NCBI GenBank assembly: GCA_003233545.1
Contig: QILZ01000406.1
Location: 1-6,084 of the forward strand
DNA: 6,084 bases
Direction: 5' to 3'
From: Spirochaetales bacterium
GTDB lineage: Bacteria > Spirochaetota > Spirochaetia > SZUA-6
The position numbers and the translations under genes were made by a program. The notes beneath the pieces are model-generated. The model worked only from the letters and a program-made list of their open reading frames with translations. It was not told the DNA's origin and searched no databases. Within the stretch, counting starts at the first letter, position 1, and every line of letters starts with the position of its first letter. Shown piece by piece: positions 1 through 5,605 of the stretch.

Positions 1-5
1 ATGAA

Positions 6-13
6 CTCCTCCT
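6..13 (-). promoter_or_regulatory. Shine-Dalgarno of a divergent gene starting at the left edge
   Basis: Read on the minus strand, this is AGGAGGAG followed by TTC and then AT at the last two bases of the window. If the next base outside is G, an ATG start lies three bases after the purine run (five bases after the AGGAGG core). A divergently transcribed gene probably begins just off the window, so bases 14-160 would be a shared intergenic region. The ribosome-binding motif is seen directly; the gene itself is inferred. Confidence 0.5.
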
Positions 14-98
14 TTTATCTTTTTAAAAGCACATTATTACCGGACTGTTTACATAGAACGAAATATTATATTATAAAATCGAAATAAAGAAAATAACA

Positions 99-127
99 TT
101 GTTTTTCGAATCCTTTCTTTTTATATT
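99..127 (+). promoter_or_regulatory. Candidate sigma70-type promoter for the IIA-antiporter cluster
   Basis: TTGTTT at 99-104 and TATATT at 122-127 are separated by 17 bp, the preferred spacing. This predicts a transcript start near 134 and a leader of about 40 bases. A second candidate lies upstream: TTTACA at 48-53 and TATAAA at 72-77, with an 18-bp spacer. The whole region is very AT-rich, so chance matches are likely and neither promoter is certain. The 172-bp gap otherwise holds only AT-rich sequence, including a weak 14-bp palindrome at 141-154. Confidence 0.35.
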
Positions 128-172
128 AGACAATTAACAGTATTATTTATAATATTAATTCAGGAGTTTACC

Positions 173-625
173 ATGAATATGAATCTTATGGATTACATAA
201 GTTTAAAGAGAATTAAATTTCTTAAGTCCGACACAAAAAGGTCGGTTATCGATGAACTTGTTTCTGTTTCTTCGGTCGACGGTAAAGTAACAAATCCGGC
301 CAAACTTACAGAAGACCTTTTAAAACGTGAATCCATTGTAAGCACAGGTATAGGGTTCGGGGTTGCAATTCCACATGCCAAAGTACCGGAGATCAATGAA
401 TTCTTTATAACAATCGGGGTCCATAAAAACGGAGTTAACTGGGAATCTCTCGACAACAAACCTGCTCAGATCATTTTTCTTATAGCAGGACCTGATAACA
501 TGCAGGAAAAATACCTCCGGCTGCTTGCAAAGCTTACTCTTATCATTAAGAACCCCGAAAGAAGAAAGAAATTAACAGCGTGCAGTACAGAGGAAGAAAT
601 TTTTAATATTTTCAAAGGGCTATAA
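173..625 (+). CDS. PTS EIIA-domain protein (fructose/nitrogen PtsN-like class)
   Basis: A 150-residue single-domain phosphocarrier of the PTS EIIA-2 fold (fructose/mannitol/EIIA-Ntr family), a normal length for a stand-alone IIA. The diagnostic active-site stretch is GIGFGVAIPHAK at residues 59-70, with His68 as the expected phospho-acceptor. There is no signal peptide or membrane segment, so it should be cytoplasmic. The start at 173 has CAGGAG at 161-166 with six bases between; ATG codons at residues 3 and 6 are less well placed. No IIB or IIC permease subunits lie nearby. Instead the gene precedes a cation/proton antiporter, which favours a regulatory PtsN-like role over sugar uptake. EIIA-Ntr is known to control potassium transport in enterobacteria, and IIA domains are found fused to antiporters in some bacteria. 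HPr and enzyme I are not in the window. The fold assignment is firm; the regulatory role is inferred. Confidence 0.88.
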   Translation: MNMNLMDYISLKRIKFLKSDTKRSVIDELVSVSSVDGKVTNPAKLTEDLLKRESIVSTGIGFGVAIPHAKVPEINEFFITIGVHKNGVNWESLDNKPAQIIFLIAGPDNMQEKYLRLLAKLTLIIKNPERRKKLTACSTEEEIFNIFKGL

Positions 626-671
626 TTATATTTATTAAATACAGATACTTTTTTTTCTACAGGATACGAAA

Positions 672-1883
672 ATGGAAGTAAGAACTCTGATCTATCTCGC
701 CGTTTCATTGGTAATTGTTTATGCAACAAAAAAGTTTGTGGATAAGATTAAACTCCCGGCGGTAACAGGTTATGTTATTGTCGGAGTACTGGCAGGTTAC
801 TCACTGTTTAACTTCTTATCCCTGAAGGTAATAAACAATTTCAGTATTGTATCCGATCTCGCATTGGGAATAATCGCATTCAGTATCGGAGTCGAATTAA
901 ACCGGGAAACGCTTTCCAAACTCGGAAAATCAATATTTTTTATTGCATTTTTCGAAGCTTTTACCGCTTTTCTTTTTGTAACCCTTGTTACATATCTAAT
1001 CGATCCCTCAGCTCTATACAGAGCTTTAATCTTCGGGTCTATCGCATCCGCAACGGCACCTGCCGCAACGGTTTTCGTTATACAGCAGTACAAGGCTAAG
1101 GGCCCTTTAACATCTACCGTTCTTGCAGTAGTTGGTATCGACGATGCCATCGCACTTACGATTTATGTTTTTGCCTCTCTCTTTGCAACAAGCATACTTA
1201 CCGGAACTCATCTGTCGGTTGCCAAAATAATCATCACCCCGTTGATCAAAATAACTCTATCGTTAATCTTAGGAGGAACCGTTGCATTCCTGTACTATGT
1301 TATTTTCAAAAAAATCAGGTTGCTGGACGAACTTACCATAGGAATAGCAGCTTCCATATTGCTTGTAATGGGTGTTGCGGAACATTTTAAACTATCCGAA
1401 CTTCTCGCGGTAATGACTCTGGGTGCGGTACTTGCTAATATTAATCCTATGCTTGCAAACCGTTCTCAAAGGACGATAGATAATTTTTCTCCGATATTTC
1501 TGCCTCTCTTTTTCATGTTCGCAGGAGCTCGTCTTAATATAAGGCTTATAGGCAAAATAGGTGTTTTGGGGCTTATCTATACAGCGGCAAGATTTTCGGG
1601 GAAAATCACAGGAGCAACTATCGGAGCATTCCTTGGAAAAGCACCAAAGGTTATAAAGAAATTTACAGGTTTCAGCCTTTTGCCCCAGGTCGGAGTCGCC
1701 ATAGCACTTTCCCTTGCTGTTCAGAAAAAGTTCGGAACAGGCACTTACGGTAAGGCAGGCATAGATATGGCTACAACAATAATCAATCTCCTTCTATTTA
1801 CGACAATAATAACGGAAATTATTGGCCCCTTACTAACAAAATTCAGTCTCGGCAGGGCTGGTGAAATCAACATGAAAGATTAA
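672..1883 (+). CDS. Cation:proton antiporter, CPA2 family (NapA/Kef-like)
   Basis: A 403-residue, very hydrophobic inner-membrane protein, apparently with 12-13 membrane segments, matching the transport domain of the Na+/H+ exchanger superfamily. It begins directly with a membrane helix (residues 5-18). The SATAPAATVF stretch (126-135) fits the unwound helix 4. VGIDDAIAL (154-162) carries adjacent Asp157-Asp158, the ion-binding pair of electrogenic antiporters such as NapA and NhaA. A conserved late segment reads LPQVGVAIALS (337-347). FMFAGARLNI (281-290) contains a basic residue (Arg287) near the helix where NapA has its salt-bridging lysine. The Kef-type C-terminal nucleotide-binding (RCK/TrkA-N) domain is absent: the protein ends about 13 residues after the last membrane helix. 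AGGA at 661-664 is seven bases before the ATG. It lies 46 bp after the IIA gene and 16 bp before the next gene, so co-transcription is likely. Na+ versus K+ specificity cannot be told from the sequence. Confidence 0.88.
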   Translation: MEVRTLIYLAVSLVIVYATKKFVDKIKLPAVTGYVIVGVLAGYSLFNFLSLKVINNFSIVSDLALGIIAFSIGVELNRETLSKLGKSIFFIAFFEAFTAFLFVTLVTYLIDPSALYRALIFGSIASATAPAATVFVIQQYKAKGPLTSTVLAVVGIDDAIALTIYVFASLFATSILTGTHLSVAKIIITPLIKITLSLILGGTVAFLYYVIFKKIRLLDELTIGIAASILLVMGVAEHFKLSELLAVMTLGAVLANINPMLANRSQRTIDNFSPIFLPLFFMFAGARLNIRLIGKIGVLGLIYTAARFSGKITGATIGAFLGKAPKVIKKFTGFSLLPQVGVAIALSLAVQKKFGTGTYGKAGIDMATTIINLLLFTTIITEIIGPLLTKFSLGRAGEINMKD

Positions 1884-1899
1884 TCTACAGGAGGATATT

Positions 1900-2247
1900 A
1901 TGTATTTTCTTATAATCCAGCTTTTTAAAAATGAATACAAGGATGATATTTTTCTGGCTTTTACAAGCTGCGGAATAAAAAAAGCCTCTTTTTTTGAAGG
2001 TTTTAATCTCGATAAGATCCTTCAGGAAGAATTTTCTCTTTTCAGAGGCATTATAAAGCAGAAAGAACAGAGAGAAAGGTATTCCATACTTATTACGGGA
2101 ATAGTCGATAAAAAAGAACGTGTCAGGGATTTTATTAAAGTTCTCGATGAAGCGGGAATAGAAATAGAAAAGGAAGAAATACTACGCCTTGTCCTGCTGC
2201 CTGTTTCCCTCGTAATAGACAGCGAATTGCATTTCGAAGATGAATAG
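1900..2247 (+). CDS. Small protein with PII-like secondary-structure pattern
   Basis: A 115-residue cytoplasmic protein that I do not recognise as a named family. The start is secure: AGGAGG at 1889-1894, five bases before ATG, and the upstream antiporter gene ends only 16 bp earlier, so the two are probably co-translated. By eye, the order of elements is strand (2-9), helix (12-23), strand (27-33), a long polar stretch (35-59) rich in Lys, Glu and Gln, strand YSILITGIVD (61-70), helix (71-85) and strand (94-106). That beta-alpha-beta, beta-alpha-beta order, with a long loop between strands two and three, is the layout of PII/CutA-type ferredoxin-like trimers. PII-like proteins are known partners of membrane transporters (GlnK with AmtB, SbtB with SbtA), so a ligand-sensing regulator of the antiporter is a reasonable idea. 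No cysteine cluster or catalytic motif is visible. The coding status is firm; the fold and role are inference. Confidence 0.8.
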   Translation: MYFLIIQLFKNEYKDDIFLAFTSCGIKKASFFEGFNLDKILQEEFSLFRGIIKQKEQRERYSILITGIVDKKERVRDFIKVLDEAGIEIEKEEILRLVLLPVSLVIDSELHFEDE

Positions 2248-2291
2248 TATCCCGAAAACGGAGCATTTTACAGCTTCTACAGGTGCGGATA

Positions 2292-2310
2292 TTTTAACCG
2301 GGAGTTAAAA
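2292..2310 (+). promoter_or_regulatory. Hairpin presenting the aldolase Shine-Dalgarno in its loop
   Basis: TTTTAAC (2292-2298) and GTTAAAA (2304-2310) are perfect reverse complements of seven bases around the five-base loop CGGGA. The Shine-Dalgarno core GGGAG (2300-2304) lies mostly in that loop, and the ATG follows at 2313. The stem is AT-rich and so weak, and there is no T-run to make it a terminator. An exact complement of the loop, TCCCG, occurs at 2250-2254, just after the preceding stop codon, and could pair with it. The repeat is seen directly; a role in translation is inferred. Confidence 0.4.
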
Positions 2311-2312
2311 CT

Positions 2313-3338
2313 ATGAGAATATTCGACTTAAGAAGTGACACGTTAACAAAACCGTCGGAGGGCATGCGTAAAGCGATGTACGCGGCGGAAGTAGGAGATG
2401 ATGTTTACGGAGAAGATCCTTCTGTAAACCGGCTTCAGGAAATAGCTGCCGAAATAACAAACAAGGAAAAAGCTCTCTTTGTTACATCGGGATCGATGGG
2501 AAATCTTATTCCCACTATGTTAAACTGCGGACGGGGAAACGAGTTTATCATCGACTCCCGCGGGCACATGGTCCATTACGAACTTGCATCTGCTTCTGCT
2601 ATTGCCGGTTCTCTGCCGGTTACCGTGCAGACGGAAGACGGTATTCTTAATCCGGATATGTTAAAATCCGTATTGCGCCCTGATATCTACTATATGGCAA
2701 AAACCAGGATGGTTGTTCTGGAGAATACACACAACCTTGCCGGCGGAACTTTTTATACACTCGATACATTAAAAGAGATAAGTGATTTTGCTCATCGAAA
2801 TAACCTCACCGTTCACATGGATGGTGCACGGCTTTTTAATGCTGCTTACGCATCCGGCCTTAAACCCGGTACAGTCTGCAAATATACCGATACCGTAACT
2901 TTCTGTCTCTCCAAAGGCTTAGGGGCACCTGTCGGAGCACTGCTATGCGGCAGCAGGGGATTTATCGATGAAGCACGCCGTATTCGAAAAATGCTCGGAG
3001 GGGGTATGAGACAGGCAGGAGTGCTGGCTGCTGCAGGCATTTATGCTCTTAAACATAACATTTCTAAAATCCCGGAGGATCATAAAAGAGCGAAGCTTAT
3101 TGCAGAAGCTCTTTCGCAGGTATCCTGGGCCGCAGTCGAACCTGACAAAATAATGACGAATATTATTTACTTTAAAACCGCCGGTAACATTGCCGGGGAA
3201 ATTACTTTAAAACTCAAAGAGAGCGGTATTCTTGTCAGTACCACAGGCAATAACACAATACGGATGGTTACTCATCTGGATATACCCCCGGATGGTACAA
3301 AAACAATATGCGGCATAATTGCATCGCTTACGGTATAA
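2313..3338 (+). CDS. ltaE: Low-specificity L-threonine aldolase (PLP, fold type I)
   Basis: Cleaves L-threonine or L-allo-threonine to glycine and acetaldehyde, in the cytoplasm, with pyridoxal phosphate. The 341 residues are the normal family length and all family landmarks are present: DLRSDTLTKP (5-14), VGDDVYGEDP (27-36), phosphate-binding TSGSMGN (58-64), His85 in the position that stacks on the cofactor ring, ENTHNLAGG (137-145), HMDGARLFNA (168-177) with Asp170 for the pyridine nitrogen, SKGLGAPVG (200-208) with Lys201 as the Schiff-base lysine, GGGMRQAG (229-236), and Arg317 as the likely carboxylate binder. GGGAG at 2300-2304 lies eight bases before the ATG. It follows the PII-like gene by 65 bp with no evident terminator, so it may be read from the same transcript, although the intervening hairpin could set its translation separately. 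Stereo-preference (L versus L-allo) cannot be read from the sequence. Confidence 0.93.
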   Translation: MRIFDLRSDTLTKPSEGMRKAMYAAEVGDDVYGEDPSVNRLQEIAAEITNKEKALFVTSGSMGNLIPTMLNCGRGNEFIIDSRGHMVHYELASASAIAGSLPVTVQTEDGILNPDMLKSVLRPDIYYMAKTRMVVLENTHNLAGGTFYTLDTLKEISDFAHRNNLTVHMDGARLFNAAYASGLKPGTVCKYTDTVTFCLSKGLGAPVGALLCGSRGFIDEARRIRKMLGGGMRQAGVLAAAGIYALKHNISKIPEDHKRAKLIAEALSQVSWAAVEPDKIMTNIIYFKTAGNIAGEITLKLKESGILVSTTGNNTIRMVTHLDIPPDGTKTICGIIASLTV

Positions 3339-3365
3339 AGGTACGGTATTATTTTTTATTTTATT

Positions 3366-3394
3366 TTTAAAAATAAATCTATTTATGCTATAAT
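3366..3394 (+). promoter_or_regulatory. Promoter of the gntR-family gene
   Basis: A perfect TATAAT at 3389-3394 is preceded by TGC (3386-3388), giving an extended -10. A weaker -35 match, TTTAAA (3366-3371), sits 17 bp upstream. The predicted start near 3401 gives a leader of about two dozen bases before the ATG at 3425. The -35 falls inside an AT-only 18-bp perfect palindrome (3360-3377), which could be an operator or simply AT-rich sequence. This is the best promoter in the window. Confidence 0.6.
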
Positions 3395-3424
3395 TTTGTT
3401 TGTAGTTCTATAAGGGGTTCGGTG

Positions 3425-4117
3425 ATGTTAGAAAAAAAAGAATTTTTGGTTCCATTGTTCGAAAAAACGAGCAGAGCGGAAAATGTATATGAGGCGATCA
3501 GAAGAGGAATAATATCCGGCTACTGGAAAGCAGGCGACAGGATAAATGATGCGGAGCTTGCGGAAAAATACGGGGTAAGCCGCTTATCGGTCAGGGAAGC
3601 CCTATCCAAACTGGTCGAATCCAGAATACTGGAAAAAATCCATTGGAAAGGTTACTATATAAGGCAGATAACCTGGGAGGAATTCGAATCCATTTTCGAA
3701 ATCCGGCAGAGTCTCGAAGTACTCGCCCTGCAGAGAATAATGGCCAGGGACGACACCTCTATAGTAAAGAAGCTGGAAGATGCAGTTGATAAATCGCAGA
3801 AAGACCTCGAATCTCATAACAGGGAAAAATTTATGAAATCGGATTTTGCTTTCCATGAAATATTGTACGAAGAATCGGGCAATCCATGGATTCCCTACCT
3901 GCTGTCAATAGCAAAGATACTAATCGATATTTTCCGGACAATAGAAAAAGGAGATGAATACTATAAAGTCGCGGAAACCAGTATAAACGAACATCGTTTA
4001 ATTATAGATATGATGAAGAAAAAAGATAACAAACGCACCCTTGAAAATTTAATACAGCACCTTAAAAATCATAAAGAAAGGGTATTTAATGAATACAATA
4101 AAAAAACCGGGAAGTAG
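3425..4117 (+). CDS. GntR-family transcriptional regulator, FadR/FCD subfamily
   Basis: A 230-residue DNA-binding regulator. The N-terminal winged helix-turn-helix spans about residues 17-80: VYEAIRRGIISG (21-32), PG-like turn WKAGDRI (34-40), recognition region LAEKYGVSRLSVREALSKL (45-63) and wing YYIRQI (77-82). The helical FCD ligand domain follows, starting near FEIRQSLE (91-98). Its usual metal-site residues all appear: Asp140 and His144 in DFAFHE, His190 in NEHR and His212 in QHLKNH. It therefore probably binds a small carboxylate-type effector through a metal. The ATG at 3425 was preferred over the GTG at 3422 because AAGGGG (3412-3417) lies seven bases from the ATG but only four from the GTG. 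It converges with the pyrimidine-degradation operon, a common layout for a local regulator, although the threonine aldolase gene upstream is another possible target. Effector and operators are unknown. Confidence 0.92.
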   Translation: MLEKKEFLVPLFEKTSRAENVYEAIRRGIISGYWKAGDRINDAELAEKYGVSRLSVREALSKLVESRILEKIHWKGYYIRQITWEEFESIFEIRQSLEVLALQRIMARDDTSIVKKLEDAVDKSQKDLESHNREKFMKSDFAFHEILYEESGNPWIPYLLSIAKILIDIFRTIEKGDEYYKVAETSINEHRLIIDMMKKKDNKRTLENLIQHLKNHKERVFNEYNKKTGK

Positions 4118-4124
4118 TCCCCGG
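4100..4124 (-). terminator. Intrinsic terminator of the preA-hydA operon, overlapping the gntR 3' end
   Basis: On the minus strand this is CCGGG, an eight-base loop, CCCGG (arms 4120-4124 and 4107-4111), then seven T (4106-4100). This is a clean intrinsic terminator 36 bp after the dihydropyrimidinase stop. In the other direction the same hairpin is followed by a broken T-rich tract (4126-4146), so it may also stop the gntR transcript, less efficiently. It covers the last codons and the TAG stop (4115-4117) of the regulator gene. Confidence 0.75.
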
Positions 4125-4159
4125 CTTATAATTTTTATAGTTTTTTCTGAAGCCTGCGG

Positions 4160-5551
4160 CTAAAAACCTTTAAAGGGTGCACGTTTCACGAATTTACCCC
4201 ACCCCGCATTTCCGGTAAATTCCACGTGGTCATCCTGCCATTTTGCTACCTGTCTGCCGCGGGAATATACCAGATACGGCATTCCTCTCATCTCCATTCC
4301 TTCATATGGGGTGTAATCCACATTCATATGCAGCTTCGACTGCGTTATAGTGAACTTCCGGTCAGGATCAAATATAACAATATCAGCATCCTTTCCTGCG
4401 GCAATTTCACCTTTACTTTCCAGACCGAACATTCGTGCCGTATTAGTAGAAAGCACCTCCACCATCTTTTCCAGACTTATTCTTCCCTTTACAACACCTT
4501 CCGTGTGGAGCAGCATAAGAAGCGTCTCTATGCCCGGAGCTCCATTTGGAATTTTTTTATAATCATCTTTTCCGAACATATCTTTACCGCCGTTAAAATC
4601 GAAGGGGGCATGATCGGTAGCAACAACCTGCAGATCTCCTGTTTTAAGACCTGTCCAGAGGGCATTCAGGTTTTCTTTGCTGCGCAAAGGAGGAGACATA
4701 ACATACTTAGCTCCGTTAAACCCGGGTTCCTTATACCTTTCATCATCAAGGAGAAGGTACTGAGGGCACGTTTCCGCAAAAATATCCAGTCCCTGATCCC
4801 TCGCTTCTTTAACTTTAAAAAGCCCCCGCATCGAAGAAAGGTGAACGATATAGATTCTCGAACCGGTTAGTTCAACCATCTTAATCGCCCGTGCGACAGC
4901 CTCTTCTTCTGCAATAACGGGCCTGCTCTGAGCATGATTGTACGGCCTGAGTTTGTTTTCCGCAGCAAGTATTTCATTCATATACTTAACAATATAGAAA
5001 TTCTCCGCATGAACCTGGACAAGGCCGCCGTACTTTTTTGTTTCCTTAAGCAGTTTTATCATAGTCTCATCATCCACCCTGAAATCATAAACCATAAATA
5101 TTTTAAAACTCGGTGTCCCGTACTCTAAAACCGCGTCCTTAATCTCGTTAATTACCTCAGGTGTCGGATCTGTTATTCCGGGATGAAGAGAGAAATCGAT
5201 TGCCACTTTATCCTTTGCCCATCCTTTTTTCCTCTCCACACAGTCATGTATGGACTCACCTTTATTCTGAATATCAAAATCCACCACTGTAGTTACACCG
5301 CCGCATGCAGCTGCAATTGTTCCTGTTTTATAATCATCCTTTGTGGTTGTTCCCATAAAGGGCATCTCCAGGTGAGTATGCGGGTCGATAACGCCCGGGA
5401 GAATGTACATGCCGGCAGCATCTATAATTTCATCGGCTTTGTACTTAAGATCACTCCCAATGGCCTTTATCTTTTCCCCCTCCACATAAACATCTCCGGT
5501 AAACCGCCCGGCAGATGTAACGATAAGACCGTTTTTAATTAATAGACTCAT
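4160..5551 (-). CDS. hydA: Dihydropyrimidinase (D-hydantoinase family)
   Basis: Hydrolyses 5,6-dihydrouracil or dihydrothymine to the N-carbamoyl beta-amino acid, the second step of reductive pyrimidine degradation. This 463-residue cytoplasmic amidohydrolase has a complete binuclear metal site: His58 and His60 in PGVIDPHTHLE (52-62), Lys150 in PSFKIFMVYDF (147-157) as the expected carboxylated lysine, His181 in VQVHAEN, His237 in YIVHLSS, and Asp313 in VATDHAPF. Tyr155 matches the substrate-binding tyrosine of the family. The C-terminal end, WGKFVKRAPF (451-460), is typical. The ATG at 5551 is chosen because AGGAGG (5564-5559) is seven bases upstream; a longer frame from TTG at 5569 would place that motif inside the gene. 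It follows preA by 47 bp on the same strand, which supports a dihydropyrimidinase rather than a hydantoinase of other substrate. The beta-ureidopropionase for step three is not in the window. Confidence 0.94.
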   Translation of the reverse strand: MSLLIKNGLIVTSAGRFTGDVYVEGEKIKAIGSDLKYKADEIIDAAGMYILPGVIDPHTHLEMPFMGTTTKDDYKTGTIAAACGGVTTVVDFDIQNKGESIHDCVERKKGWAKDKVAIDFSLHPGITDPTPEVINEIKDAVLEYGTPSFKIFMVYDFRVDDETMIKLLKETKKYGGLVQVHAENFYIVKYMNEILAAENKLRPYNHAQSRPVIAEEEAVARAIKMVELTGSRIYIVHLSSMRGLFKVKEARDQGLDIFAETCPQYLLLDDERYKEPGFNGAKYVMSPPLRSKENLNALWTGLKTGDLQVVATDHAPFDFNGGKDMFGKDDYKKIPNGAPGIETLLMLLHTEGVVKGRISLEKMVEVLSTNTARMFGLESKGEIAAGKDADIVIFDPDRKFTITQSKLHMNVDYTPYEGMEMRGMPYLVYSRGRQVAKWQDDHVEFTGNAGWGKFVKRAPFKGF

Positions 5552-5558
5552 AAAAATA

Positions 5559-5564
5559 CCTCCT
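5559..5564 (-). promoter_or_regulatory. Shine-Dalgarno deciding the dihydropyrimidinase start
   Basis: On the minus strand this is AGGAGG, then seven bases, then ATG at 5551-5549. A perfect anti-16S match at normal spacing makes the internal methionine the real start and excludes the in-frame TTG at 5569-5567, which lies upstream of this motif. Confidence 0.85.
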
Positions 5565-5585
5565 GTCAATAAGAACCTCTTCCCG

Positions 5586-5605
5586 GCTCTAATTTTAATC
5601 AGAGC
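5586..5605 (-). other. Hairpin at the preA stop / hydA leader junction
   Basis: On the minus strand the arms GCTCT and AGAGC enclose a ten-base AT-rich middle. A G-U pair plus three more A-T pairs can extend this to a nine-pair stem with a two-base A-A centre, so realistically about eight pairs with a tetraloop. It contains the preA stop codon (TGA at 5601-5599). No T-run follows, so it is not an intrinsic terminator. It could protect or mark a processing end between the two genes, or it could be incidental. Confidence 0.35.

Noticed and set aside
1..87. 28-codon plus-strand open frame starting with ATG at base 1
   Set aside because: AT-rich chance frame; the same bases make better sense as a minus-strand Shine-Dalgarno and leader of a divergent gene.
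148..153. Perfect TATAAT close to the IIA gene
   Set aside because: It would leave a leader of only about 12 bases, cutting into the Shine-Dalgarno, and has no good -35 at normal spacing (TAGACA is only 15 bp away).
649..656. Run of eight T between the IIA and antiporter genes as a terminator tail
   Set aside because: No stem-loop precedes it; the upstream bases are AT-rich without a stable inverted repeat.
797..1150. 117-codon minus-strand open frame inside the antiporter gene
   Set aside because: Antisense to conserved membrane-helix coding sequence, with no ribosome-binding site.
2240..2308. 22-codon frame overlapping the PII-like stop (ATGAATAG) and ending just before the aldolase start
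   Set aside because: It has a coupling-type overlap but no convincing Shine-Dalgarno and no recognisable peptide; too short to call without conservation data.
3360..3377. 18-bp perfect palindrome after the aldolase gene as a terminator
   Set aside because: It is entirely A/T, so its hairpin would be weak, and it overlaps the gntR promoter; an operator or simple AT-rich sequence is as likely.
4226..4870. 214-codon plus-strand open frame
   Set aside because: It lies wholly antisense to the dihydropyrimidinase gene, has no Shine-Dalgarno, and its translation has no family features; the opposite strand encodes a full set of catalytic motifs.
5183..5542. 119-codon plus-strand open frame, Cys- and His-rich in places
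   Set aside because: A shadow of the dihydropyrimidinase N-terminal region on the other strand; the apparent Cys/His content arises from the reverse complement of conserved codons.
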